DNA of 37,914 nt, from contig SVQZ01000023.1 of assembly GCA_015065105.1 (NCBI GenBank), forward strand, positions 1 through 37,914. The letters run 5' to 3'. Of this stretch, positions 14,967-23,553 are shown piece after piece (the stretch's first letter is position 1; every line of letters begins with the position of its first letter). Below the pieces are notes generated by a model. That model was not told the DNA's origin, ran no database searches, and saw only the letters and a program-made list of their open reading frames with translations. This DNA comes from Oscillospiraceae bacterium (GTDB lineage Bacteria; Bacillota; Clostridia; Oscillospirales; CAG-272). Made by a program: the position numbers and the translations under genes.

Positions 14967-17900
14967 ATGAAGACCCAAAGACCGATAATATATCTGCTGG
15001 TTATCTCATTTTTACTCTCTGTTACAGCCCCAATGGCGGCTTTTGCTGTAGATGCTCCCGTACTTTCGGTATATGAACATACCGTTAGTATTACAGAGGC
15101 TAATGACATAAGCTTTATCAGATATGCCAAGGGCGATCATAATGATGCTCAATCCATCAAAAATGCCGAAGACTGTGTCAGCTATACCGAGCGAATGGTT
15201 GGTAATAACAGTAAGGACGGTGTATTTTCTGTCACTTTAAGTACAAGCGGCATCTATTCCTTCTGGGTAAAAATGAGCGACAATTCAACCTACATACTTA
15301 AGGCTGATCTTAAACCTCTTGACGTATATGCGGATTCGGACGGTGTTACAATAACCGTTCATAATCTTGAGGGTGTTCGTAATTTCCTTATTGCGAAGGG
15401 TACGTACGATAATTATTCGGATACAAGAAATAATCAGTTGGTAGGCGTTTCTTCCGAAAAGATAAACGGTGCAAGCGAGTACAGCTATATTGTACGCGAT
15501 CCCGGTGATTATACCGTTGCTGTCCGTTTCCTTGATACAACAAAGGAGAATAAAATACTTCATTTAACGCTTACAGTAACCGAGCCCGAATATACCGAAA
15601 ACGGGTTGCAGATAAAGATAGGCAATCTTGAAGGTGTTAAGGTCATCCGTACCGCTTACGGTGAATATGATACCATGGGTGATATCAAGAGAGCCGAGGG
15701 CAGCCGTTCCTTTAATGCAAAGGTTATCGGCAACAGATCCCCCTATACTGTTCAGTACCGCGAAAACGGAAGAGTTTCTGTTGGTGTGGCATACAATAAC
15801 GGCTATTTTGAAATATATCATTATGACGTAGCAAAGAGAGTTCCCGAGGTGGTACATAACGAGGACAGCATTACCTTTAGTGCTCTTGACGGGCTTCAGA
15901 ATATAAGATATGCAAAGGGTGAATACGACACCTCCGCTTCGATCAAGAATGCAGAGGGCTCTGTTACCGTAAAGAAAACGGATGTAATTGACGGTAAGGT
16001 TACCGTTACCCTTGAACCCGGAACCTATTCCTTCTGTGTTCAGTATGATGATGAAAGCTATAATTACTATATTATTACCGTAGAGGGTGAAGAAGAGATA
16101 ATCGTTCCCACCGCAAAGGGAATATGCGTTTCCTCTGCCTTTTCGGATAATATGATCCTTCAGCGCGATGAAAAGCTTTCGGTATGGGGCAGTGCTCAGT
16201 CGGAGGAGGGAACTACCGTTCTCTGCGAGATTTTAGGAGAAAAAGCAGTTGCTGTAGTTGATGAAAACGGCAATTGGAAGGCGGAATTTGAAAATACCTT
16301 CTCCTATACCACCGAGGGTACTACCTTAAAGGTAAGCTGCGGTGAGGGTTATCTTGAATATAAGAACATACTTTTCGGAGACGTTTATTATATTATCGGA
16401 CAGTCCAATGCTTATTACAGCTTAGGCGAGCTTGCGATAGACCTTAAGCTCAACGGTCTTTCAAATCAGCTTCAGATAGATTATGATGACGATCGTGATA
16501 TGCGCTTCTTCAGAATATCCAAAGAGGATTACAAAACTCAGACAGGAGATATGGCGCAGGGCACACCCACCCTTTACGAGGACGTGTATAACGGCGCTAA
16601 ATGGCTCAAGCCCTCGGATATCGAGAATCAGATGCGTACCTATGCAAGCTTTGATCCCCCTACTCAGCATTATGACCGTGATGCGGTAAGCTCAAAAGTA
16701 TTTTCCGCTATCGGTTACACCTTTGCTTACAATATGACCGAGCGCACCGACGTTCCGGTAGGTGTTATCGAGATAGATGCTTCAGGTCATCCCCTTATTA
16801 CTTTTGCTCCCAACCACCTTGCTGAAAAGTGGGGCCACGAGGAGTATGACGTATATACGGGAACGTATCATTACAGATATGACCACGTATGGAGCGCAGA
16901 TCTTAAAACAAGATATGCATATAATCAGCAGATACATCCCCTCCGTCATTTTTCAACTGCGGGAATCATATGGTATCAGGGCGAAAGCGATTGGTATAAC
17001 ACAAGAGAGAATCACAACGTTTATATTGACACGTTTGCAATTCAGTTTACCGAGCTTATGAATTATTTCAGAAGTATATTCGGTAACGATGATTTCCCTG
17101 TATATATTTTTGAATATGCTACCTGCTTCAGCAATAACGGAGCAAATTCTTATATGGATTTCTCCTCGGTTAAAACCGAGCTTGGTACTATTCCCCAGAT
17201 CCTTGATAATTCTTACGTTATGTCATCGTCAGACTTCTGGTTCGATACTCAGTGGTTCAATAACGTTCATCCCTATATCAAGCATTTACAGAGCTGCCGT
17301 CTTGCCGATATAGTTATGGCGGATAAATTCGGCACAGGTGATATGGATGACGTTCACGGTCCCACACTTGATCACGTTGAATATAACGGAAACCGTGCAA
17401 CCCTTTATTTTAACCACGTAGGAGACGGACTCAAGACCTCTGACGGCGGTATTCTCAAAGGTATAGAGGCAAAGATCATTGATCCTTCGGGAAATGAGAT
17501 CTGGTTACCTCATGAGGGCTATATTATTACAGCCAAGGATCAGGTTGTAGTTGACACAGGCAGCTTTACGCTCCTTGGTGTAAGATATAACGGTCATCCC
17601 GATTATACCTTCCCTTATAATCTGAATCTTTGTAATGCCTACGGAATGCCTGCTATAGCCTTTGTGGATTACAATTATGATTATTACGATGAGGTTACAC
17701 CTAAAAAGTATTTTACACTTAGTCTGGATGACGGAATCACCCAGGACGTAAGAATAATGGAAATACTTGAAAAATACGGTGTTGACTGTTGCAGCTTTAA
17801 TATCAATACAGGTCTTTTAGGTGTAAGCTGGGAATGGGTTGGAGAAGCTGTAGGTATCCCGGGGCTTCCCCATATAAGATTTACCGAGGATGAGATAAGA

Positions 17901-18443
17901 AACGGAGTTTATGACGGATTTGAGGTTTTGGGTCATACAAGAACGCATATTTCTCCTATGGAGCTTGATGACGACCCCGAGAGGCTTGCTTTAGAGGTTG
18001 AGGGTAACTTCGATGATATAGAAGCACTTACAGGCACAAGACCCATCGGTATGGCTTGGCCGGCAGGAGATGCTTACCGTACCGAAAAATCTGTAGATAT
18101 AGTTGCAAACAATACAAGCTGTAAATTTGCCAGAGGTACAACGGGTACATACAGTTACAATCTGCCCGAGTATTTTATGGAATGGCAGCCTACCTGTCAT
18201 ATCATTGATTCCCGTATGCCTGTTTTGGCACAGAATTTTGCTAAAAAAACGGCTACAGAGGATTGCCTCTTTATGCTGTGGGGACACGGTTACGAATTTG
18301 ATCAGTACGATCTGTATGATGAATTTGAAGCCCTTATCAAAATGATGTGTCAGGCGGATGACGTATTCTTTGTGACAAATACAGAGTTTTATGAATTGTT
18401 CAAGGACGAAATTCCTTCATGGAAACAAGAGGTATCAGAATGA
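14967..18443 (+). CDS. Giant secreted esterase-deacetylase: beta repeats + sialate-O-acetylesterase-like SGNH + NodB/CE4 deacetylase (paralogue A)
   Basis: The protein has 1158 residues. The start at 14967 follows GAAAGGA, and a signal peptide ends near AFA (25-27). Four related ~85-residue beta modules (about 30-115, 120-205, 210-290, 295-375) carry signatures such as IRYAKG and IRTAYGEYD. A sialate-O-acetylesterase-type domain (~380-900) has MILQRDEKLSVWG, nucleophile Ser480 in GQSN, WYQGESD and His768 in VHPY. A NodB/CE4 deacetylase (~910-1145) has SLDDG (Asp921, Asp922), HTRTH (His990, His994), WPAGD and WGHG with His1107. Both catalytic centres look intact. No SLH, LPXTG or membrane anchor is seen, so it is probably released or held by its repeats. 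It follows the DUF89 gene by 21 bp and overlaps paralogue B by 4 bp. Probable role: removal of O- and N-acetyl groups from an acetylated glycan. Confidence 0.88.
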   Translation: MKTQRPIIYLLVISFLLSVTAPMAAFAVDAPVLSVYEHTVSITEANDISFIRYAKGDHNDAQSIKNAEDCVSYTERMVGNNSKDGVFSVTLSTSGIYSFWVKMSDNSTYILKADLKPLDVYADSDGVTITVHNLEGVRNFLIAKGTYDNYSDTRNNQLVGVSSEKINGASEYSYIVRDPGDYTVAVRFLDTTKENKILHLTLTVTEPEYTENGLQIKIGNLEGVKVIRTAYGEYDTMGDIKRAEGSRSFNAKVIGNRSPYTVQYRENGRVSVGVAYNNGYFEIYHYDVAKRVPEVVHNEDSITFSALDGLQNIRYAKGEYDTSASIKNAEGSVTVKKTDVIDGKVTVTLEPGTYSFCVQYDDESYNYYIITVEGEEEIIVPTAKGICVSSAFSDNMILQRDEKLSVWGSAQSEEGTTVLCEILGEKAVAVVDENGNWKAEFENTFSYTTEGTTLKVSCGEGYLEYKNILFGDVYYIIGQSNAYYSLGELAIDLKLNGLSNQLQIDYDDDRDMRFFRISKEDYKTQTGDMAQGTPTLYEDVYNGAKWLKPSDIENQMRTYASFDPPTQHYDRDAVSSKVFSAIGYTFAYNMTERTDVPVGVIEIDASGHPLITFAPNHLAEKWGHEEYDVYTGTYHYRYDHVWSADLKTRYAYNQQIHPLRHFSTAGIIWYQGESDWYNTRENHNVYIDTFAIQFTELMNYFRSIFGNDDFPVYIFEYATCFSNNGANSYMDFSSVKTELGTIPQILDNSYVMSSSDFWFDTQWFNNVHPYIKHLQSCRLADIVMADKFGTGDMDDVHGPTLDHVEYNGNRATLYFNHVGDGLKTSDGGILKGIEAKIIDPSGNEIWLPHEGYIITAKDQVVVDTGSFTLLGVRYNGHPDYTFPYNLNLCNAYGMPAIAFVDYNYDYYDEVTPKKYFTLSLDDGITQDVRIMEILEKYGVDCCSFNINTGLLGVSWEWVGEAVGIPGLPHIRFTEDEIRNGVYDGFEVLGHTRTHISPMELDDDPERLALEVEGNFDDIEALTGTRPIGMAWPAGDAYRTEKSVDIVANNTSCKFARGTTGTYSYNLPEYFMEWQPTCHIIDSRMPVLAQNFAKKTATEDCLFMLWGHGYEFDQYDLYDEFEALIKMMCQADDVFFVTNTEFYELFKDEIPSWKQEVSE

Positions 18444-21400
18444 AAAGGTTTTTAGTTTTACTTCTTACGCTGACCCTGCTTTCAAATACTATCATTCCTT
18501 TTGGACTCCAAGCAGAGGGTACTCCCGAAATATCAGTATATGAGCATACCGTATCTGTAACAGAGGCGGATAGTATTAAGTATATCAGATACACAAAAGG
18601 TATCTATTATGATGCAAATTCCATCAAGAATGCAGAGGGTACCATAACTCTGAATCAAAGATCGATTCAAAAAACGGCTGTTGACGGAATATTCTCCTTA
18701 GAGCTTTTGGAAAGCGGTTTCTATAGCTTCTGGATAAAAACAGAAAGCATGGAATATATTGAGACAGTTGAGCTCAAGCCTTTGGCTTTGGAGGTTTTGT
18801 CGGATGGCTTAACTATTACCGTTTATAATCTTGAAGAGGTAAAGGACTATCTTATTGCAAAGGGTAATTACGATAATTATTCCGATGCAAGAACGAATCA
18901 GGTAGTAAGTATTTCAGCTTCAAGAATAGAGGGCAAAAATGAATACTCCTATATGGTCCGTGAGCAGGGTGATTATACCGTAGCAGTACGTTATAAGGAT
19001 ACCTCAAAAGCTCATTCCTTCTTCCCCGTAACCATATCCGTTCCCACTCCTACCTATGAGAATAACGGCTTACAGGTAAAGGTCGGAAACCTCACGGGTG
19101 TTAAGGTCATCCGTACCGCTTACGGTGATTATAATACCGTCGGTGAAATAAAAAGAGCGCAGGGAAGCAGAGCTTTTTCTTCAAAAAACGTATTAAAGGG
19201 ACTTACAGAATATACTGTTCAGTACCGTGAAAACGGCAGAGTTACAGTAGGTGTTGTATATAACAACGGCTATGAGGAGCTTTATAAGTATGATGTAACA
19301 AAAAGAGTTCCTACGGTAACAAGAAATGATCAAACGGTTACCTTTGGCGGCCTTGATCATCTACAGAATATCAGATACGCCAAGGGTGTTTATTCTACTT
19401 CGTCCGAAATAAAGAATGCCGAAGGCTCTGTTACGATCAAAAAAACAGAGATAGCAAATAATGAATTCAGTATCACGCTTGAGTACGGAACTTATTCCTT
19501 CTGTGTTCAGTATGACGATGAAAGCTATAACTATTATACTTTTGAGATAGCCCCCCTTGCGCCTACTGCATACGGAATTCATATTTCCAACGCATTCTCT
19601 GATAATATGGTGCTTCAGAGAGATGAACCTTTAAGTGTATGGGGTACGGCAAAGTCTCCTGCAGGCACTACAGTTCTTTGTGAGATCAACGGTGAAAAGG
19701 CGGTAGGTGTAGTTGATGAAAACGGACAATGGAAGGCAACCTTTGCAAAGACCTTCCCCTACAGTACTACCGGAACCGTACTTACGGCAAGCTGTGCGGA
19801 GGGTGTACTCTATATCCGTGATATTCTTTTCGGCGACGTATATTACGTTATAGGTCAGTCGAACGTATTCTACAGTATAGGTCAGCTTCTTATTGATCTT
19901 AACCTTAATAAGATCTCGAATCAGCTGAATATAGATTACAGCGATGAGAGAAATATCCGTTTCTTCCGAATGTCAAGCGTTCCTTATCTGAGCTGGACAG
20001 GAGATTACGCGCAGGGAACGGCTGCCGAGTTCATTGATGTTTTTAACGGAGAATACTGGAAAAAGCCCAGTGATATCGGTAAGCAGGTTGAAGCCTATGC
20101 CAACTTTACTCCGGCTACACCCCAGTATGACAGAGATACTATAGACCGTAATGTTTTCTCTGCTCTCGGTTATGTTTTTGCATTTAATATGAGCAGCAGA
20201 AGCGAGATCCCCGTTGGTGTTATAGAGATAGATGCATCAGGCCATCCCTTAATGACTTTTGCTCCCAATGAGCTTGCGGATAAATGGGGAGATGATGTGG
20301 TTGATGAAGCAACCGGCATCCATCATTATAACCTTAACGGTGCAGATGCACCCCAATGGAAAACACGCTTTGCATACAATCAGCAGATACATCCCATAAA
20401 GGATTTCTCTATCGCAGGTATCGTATGGTATCAGGGTGAAAGCGATTATGCAAATACCCGTGAAGCTCAGGGTATATATGCGGACAGCTTTGCTACCCAG
20501 TTTGCCGAGCTTATGACCTATTACAGAAGTAACTTCGGTAACAGCGATTTCCCCGTATATATGATAGAGCTTGCAACCACCTTCAGTAATAACGCTCAAA
20601 ACGCCTATATGGATTTTGATGCCGTAAAGACCGAGCTTGGTACTATACCGCAGATATTGGATGATTGTTATATCGTTTCATCATCGGATCTTTGGTATCA
20701 TTATACCTGGCAGAATAATATTCATCCCTATATAAAGCATTTACAGGCATTCAGGCTTACAGACGTTGTTCTTTCAAGACAATCCGGATGCGAAAATATG
20801 GAGTATATCCACGGTCCTGTATTCCGTGAAATGGTATATGAAAGCGAATCAAGGGCTAAAGTATATTTCGATTACGTAGGTGACGGACTTCGGACCTCGG
20901 ATAATACGGGTTATCTTAAAGGTATTGAGATATGTGTAATTCATAACGGTCAGATGGTATGGCTTCCTCACGAAGGCCCCATTATAACAGGTAAGGATAA
21001 TATTACAATAGATGCAGGTACCTTCAACCTTGTGGGTATCCGATATAACAGAATTGCCGAAGCGGTATTCCCGAGTCAGATAAATCTCTGCAGTTCTATC
21101 GGTATGCCTGCTATCGCATTTGTTGAATACAATACCGAAAAGTTGACCGAATTACTTCCCAAAAAGTACTTTACTCTGAGCTTTGATGACGGTGTTACCC
21201 AGGACGAGAGGATAATAGAAATATTGGAGAAATACGGCTTGGATTGCTGCAGCTTTAATATCAACACAGGTCTTTTGGGTGTAAATTGGAGCTGGGTAGG
21301 TGAATCTATAGGTAAGCCTTGGTTAAAGCATCAAAGATTTACTGCAGAAGAGATAAAATCGGGTATATATGACGGATTTGACGTTTTGGGTCATAGTAAA

Positions 21401-21904
21401 AACCATGCTACATTAAAGGAATTTGACAATGATCCGGAGAGAATAGTGGAAGAGATCGAAGGCTGCGCGAATGATATCGAAGAGCTTACAGGTACAAAAC
21501 CCGTTGGTATGGCTTGGCCGGGCGGAGACGATACACGTACTCCTTATACGGTTAAAACGGTTTATGAAAAGACGAGTATCCGTTTTGCGCGTGCCTATGC
21601 TCCCACCTATACCTACAATCTTCCCGAGTATTTCCTTGATTGGCATCCTTCGTGCCACATTTTCGCCCCCGGACTTATGGAAATGGCAGAACGATTTGTA
21701 GAGGCTACGCCTTCAAGAGATGCATTGTTCTACGTTTGGGGACACGGTTATGAGCTCGACCAGGAGGATTTCTATGATGAATTCGAAGCTTTTATCAAGT
21801 ATATGGCGGAAACAGAGGGCGGAATAATCTTTGTTACCAATACGGAATTCTATGAACTATACAAGGATAAGATCCCTTCGTGTATATATCAGAATATGAA
21901 TTAA
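18440..21904 (+). CDS. Giant secreted esterase-deacetylase, paralogue B
   Basis: The protein has 1154 residues and the same layout as its upstream neighbour. The start at 18440 gives ATGA overlap and AAGAGG upstream; an ATG at 18419 lies inside the previous gene. After a signal peptide (1-25) come four beta modules to ~370, the SGNH esterase domain (~375-895, Ser474 in GQSN, WYQGESD, His762 in IHPY) and the CE4 domain (~905-1140: SFDDG with Asp916 and Asp917, HSKNH with His985 and His989, WPGGD, WGHG). All key residues are kept. The repeats and linkers differ more than the catalytic motifs, so the pair may act on different glycans. It is last in the operon, before a strong terminator. Confidence 0.88.
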   Translation: MKRFLVLLLTLTLLSNTIIPFGLQAEGTPEISVYEHTVSVTEADSIKYIRYTKGIYYDANSIKNAEGTITLNQRSIQKTAVDGIFSLELLESGFYSFWIKTESMEYIETVELKPLALEVLSDGLTITVYNLEEVKDYLIAKGNYDNYSDARTNQVVSISASRIEGKNEYSYMVREQGDYTVAVRYKDTSKAHSFFPVTISVPTPTYENNGLQVKVGNLTGVKVIRTAYGDYNTVGEIKRAQGSRAFSSKNVLKGLTEYTVQYRENGRVTVGVVYNNGYEELYKYDVTKRVPTVTRNDQTVTFGGLDHLQNIRYAKGVYSTSSEIKNAEGSVTIKKTEIANNEFSITLEYGTYSFCVQYDDESYNYYTFEIAPLAPTAYGIHISNAFSDNMVLQRDEPLSVWGTAKSPAGTTVLCEINGEKAVGVVDENGQWKATFAKTFPYSTTGTVLTASCAEGVLYIRDILFGDVYYVIGQSNVFYSIGQLLIDLNLNKISNQLNIDYSDERNIRFFRMSSVPYLSWTGDYAQGTAAEFIDVFNGEYWKKPSDIGKQVEAYANFTPATPQYDRDTIDRNVFSALGYVFAFNMSSRSEIPVGVIEIDASGHPLMTFAPNELADKWGDDVVDEATGIHHYNLNGADAPQWKTRFAYNQQIHPIKDFSIAGIVWYQGESDYANTREAQGIYADSFATQFAELMTYYRSNFGNSDFPVYMIELATTFSNNAQNAYMDFDAVKTELGTIPQILDDCYIVSSSDLWYHYTWQNNIHPYIKHLQAFRLTDVVLSRQSGCENMEYIHGPVFREMVYESESRAKVYFDYVGDGLRTSDNTGYLKGIEICVIHNGQMVWLPHEGPIITGKDNITIDAGTFNLVGIRYNRIAEAVFPSQINLCSSIGMPAIAFVEYNTEKLTELLPKKYFTLSFDDGVTQDERIIEILEKYGLDCCSFNINTGLLGVNWSWVGESIGKPWLKHQRFTAEEIKSGIYDGFDVLGHSKNHATLKEFDNDPERIVEEIEGCANDIEELTGTKPVGMAWPGGDDTRTPYTVKTVYEKTSIRFARAYAPTYTYNLPEYFLDWHPSCHIFAPGLMEMAERFVEATPSRDALFYVWGHGYELDQEDFYDEFEAFIKYMAETEGGIIFVTNTEFYELYKDKIPSCIYQNMN

Positions 21905-21905
21905 G

Positions 21906-21932
21906 AAAAAGGCTCTTTTGAGCCTTTTTCAA
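21906..21932. terminator. Intrinsic terminator after the deacetylase operon
   Basis: A 10-bp stem (AAAAAGGCTC with GAGCCTTTTT) has a TTTT loop and begins 2 bp after the stop codon. It can also serve the converging minus-strand gene at 21978. Confidence 0.9.
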
Positions 21933-21936
21933 TTTA

Positions 21937-21976
21937 TAGGAAATTACTGTGCCTCGTGAGATTGAAGAATCGGTTA
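21937..21976 (+). repeat. Dispersed repeat, copy 2 (5' half only)
   Basis: TAGGAAATTACTGTGCCTCG, then TGAGATTGAAGAATCGG, matches the first half of the reverse copy at 5484-5440. The 3' hairpin half is missing; the converging gene ends at 21978. Confidence 0.5.
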
Positions 21977-21977
21977 C

Positions 21978-22355
21978 TTAATTTGCATACAGCAGCACGT
22001 TATAATTGTTGTAGATGGTTTCAACCTCTGTCATAGTCTTTAAAAACTCTGTTGAGAGACGGGGATTATCAAGCTCGGATGAAATATTCTTTAATCCTCT
22101 GTAGCTGTGATAAACACTTGTAAAGCTTGCGCTGTCATATTCACTCATGATATCACAGTATTCCTTTAAGGTCTCGGAATCGCGAAATCCGTCTAATTTT
22201 TCAAGCTTTACACTTGCCTCTGCGTAATTTCCTTCTTCTATGTAATCGGCGGCGGAAATATAACCGAGCGTGTTTGAAACAAGCTGTCCCACGAATACGA
22301 TAGTGATAAGAAAAAGTACGGTTATAAGTGTTTTTTTGAAAGTGAAAGTTTTCAT
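21978..22355 (-). CDS. Small membrane-anchored or secreted helical protein, unknown function
   Basis: The protein has 125 residues. Residues 8-30 form one hydrophobic segment (signal anchor or uncleaved signal peptide) with KK before it. The rest is helical and acidic, with a TPR-like stretch (AADYIEEGNYAEASVKLEKL) at about 35-54, so it probably lies outside the membrane. AAGGAGG precedes the ATG, and TATAAT (minus strand, 22393-22388) lies upstream. It is divergent from the WYL regulator, which may control it. The family is not recognised. Confidence 0.65.
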   Translation of the reverse strand: MKTFTFKKTLITVLFLITIVFVGQLVSNTLGYISAADYIEEGNYAEASVKLEKLDGFRDSETLKEYCDIMSEYDSASFTSVYHSYRGLKNISSELDNPRLSTEFLKTMTEVETIYNNYNVLLYAN

Positions 22356-22404
22356 TTTTTTGCCTCCTTGTGTTTCTTTACAATACTATTATAAAGAACA
22401 AGGT

Positions 22405-22420
22405 GTCCAAAAAAACGGAC
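22405..22420. promoter_or_regulatory. Inverted repeat next to the WYL gene promoter
   Basis: GTCC-AAAAAAAC-GGAC abuts the -35 box of the WYL gene and lies just upstream of the divergent gene's -10 region. It is a candidate operator for autoregulation. Confidence 0.35.
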
Positions 22421-22449
22421 TTGAAAATATTATTTTTATGTTGTATAAT
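22421..22449 (+). promoter_or_regulatory. Sigma-A promoter of the WYL regulator gene
   Basis: TTGAAA (22421-22426), 17-bp spacer and TATAAT (22444-22449). It lies 17 bp before the start codon, so the leader is very short. Confidence 0.7.
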
Positions 22450-22466
22450 ATATTTGAGGTGATCAA

Positions 22467-23444
22467 ATGGCAAAGTCTAAAAATCAGAAGGCAAAATTAT
22501 TATATCTGCTTGATATTTTAAGAAAGCAAACCGATGAAAATCATTCTGTTACAACCTTGGAGATAAGTGAAGAATTATCAAGGCAGGATATAAAATGTGA
22601 AAGAAAGACTGTATATGCGGATATAGAATGTCTGACTGATTACGGATTCGATATAGTCAGCGACAAGGGGCATTATTATATGGCAAGCCGGGAGTTTGAG
22701 ATCGCGGAATTGAAATTGCTGGTTGATGCGGTACAGTCATCAAAGTTTATAACCGTAAAGAAAAGCCAACAGCTTATACGTAAGCTTTCAAGTATGGTTA
22801 GTAAATACGATTCGAATAAGCTGAACCGCCAGGTTTACGTTTCGGGAAGAGTTAAGACCATGAACGAAAGTATATATTATAACGTGGATAAACTTCACAG
22901 CGCCATGAATAATAATCACGAGATAACCTTTAAGTATTTTGAATGGAATTATAAAAAGGAAAAGAATCTTCGTCATAACGGAAAAATATACCGCGTTTCC
23001 CCCTGGGCGCTATCCTGGGATGACGAAAACTATTATCTTGTTTCCTATGATGCAGAGGGTGAAATGATACGTCATTTCCGTGTGGATAAGATGATAGAAA
23101 TAACCGAACAAAAAATCGAGAGACGAGGTAAGGATACCTTTGCAGAATTTGATTCTGCAATTTATTCAAAGCAGACCTTCGGAATGTTTTCGGGTAAGCC
23201 TGAGCTTGTTACCCTTCTTTGTAACAAACGCTTGGCTGGTGTTATGATAGACCGTTTCGGTAACGATATAACCATGCTTTCGGTAAGTGATGAATGCTTT
23301 GAGCTTACCGTTAAGGTAACGGTAAGTCCGCCGTTCTTGTCATGGGTATGCCAATTTGGCGGGGATGTAAAGATAGTTTCGCCCACAGCGGTGCAGGATA
23401 AGCTTAAAGAATTGGCAGAACGCATAATTAGTTCTTATATTTAA
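22467..23444 (+). CDS. WYL-domain transcription regulator (DeoR-like HTH)
   Basis: The protein has 325 residues. The N-terminal winged HTH (~1-75) shows LLYLLDILRKQTDENHSVTT and ERKTVYADIECLTDYGF, the typical start of HTH_11/WYL proteins. The WYL domain (~145-235) has ITFKYFEWN, YRVSPWALSWDDENYYLVSY and FRVDKM; a WCX domain (~245-320) ends the protein. WYL regulators sense nucleic-acid-like or small ligands and often control stress or envelope genes. GAGGTG precedes the ATG. Likely targets are itself, the divergent small membrane protein or the sigma-factor gene that follows; this is inference from position. Confidence 0.9.
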   Translation: MAKSKNQKAKLLYLLDILRKQTDENHSVTTLEISEELSRQDIKCERKTVYADIECLTDYGFDIVSDKGHYYMASREFEIAELKLLVDAVQSSKFITVKKSQQLIRKLSSMVSKYDSNKLNRQVYVSGRVKTMNESIYYNVDKLHSAMNNNHEITFKYFEWNYKKEKNLRHNGKIYRVSPWALSWDDENYYLVSYDAEGEMIRHFRVDKMIEITEQKIERRGKDTFAEFDSAIYSKQTFGMFSGKPELVTLLCNKRLAGVMIDRFGNDITMLSVSDECFELTVKVTVSPPFLSWVCQFGGDVKIVSPTAVQDKLKELAERIISSYI

Positions 23445-23474
23445 AAAATACATCCGGTTTTCGGATGTATTTTT
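23444..23474 (+). terminator. Intrinsic terminator of the WYL gene
   Basis: A 13-bp perfect stem (AAAAATACATCCG with CGGATGTATTTTT) has a 5-nt loop and begins at the last base of the stop codon. Confidence 0.9.
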
Positions 23475-23483
23475 AAAATTAAC

Positions 23484-23512
23484 GAACCTTTTCGGATAAA
23501 AAAGTGTCTTAA
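23484..23512 (+). promoter_or_regulatory. Possible ECF-type promoter of the sigma-factor gene
   Basis: GAACCT (23484-23489) and TCTTAA (23507-23512), 17 bp apart, resemble the GAAC / TCTRA pattern of ECF sigma promoters. No good sigma-A promoter is seen in the same spacer. Autoregulation is inference. Confidence 0.3.
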
Positions 23513-23553
23513 TATATGAAACCGCGGTAAATAAGAATGAAAGGAGGGTGATT

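Noticed and set aside
22270-22521. Plus-strand 83-codon frame across the WYL promoter
   Set aside because: It spans a divergent promoter region and the start of the WYL gene in another frame, with no RBS or domain.
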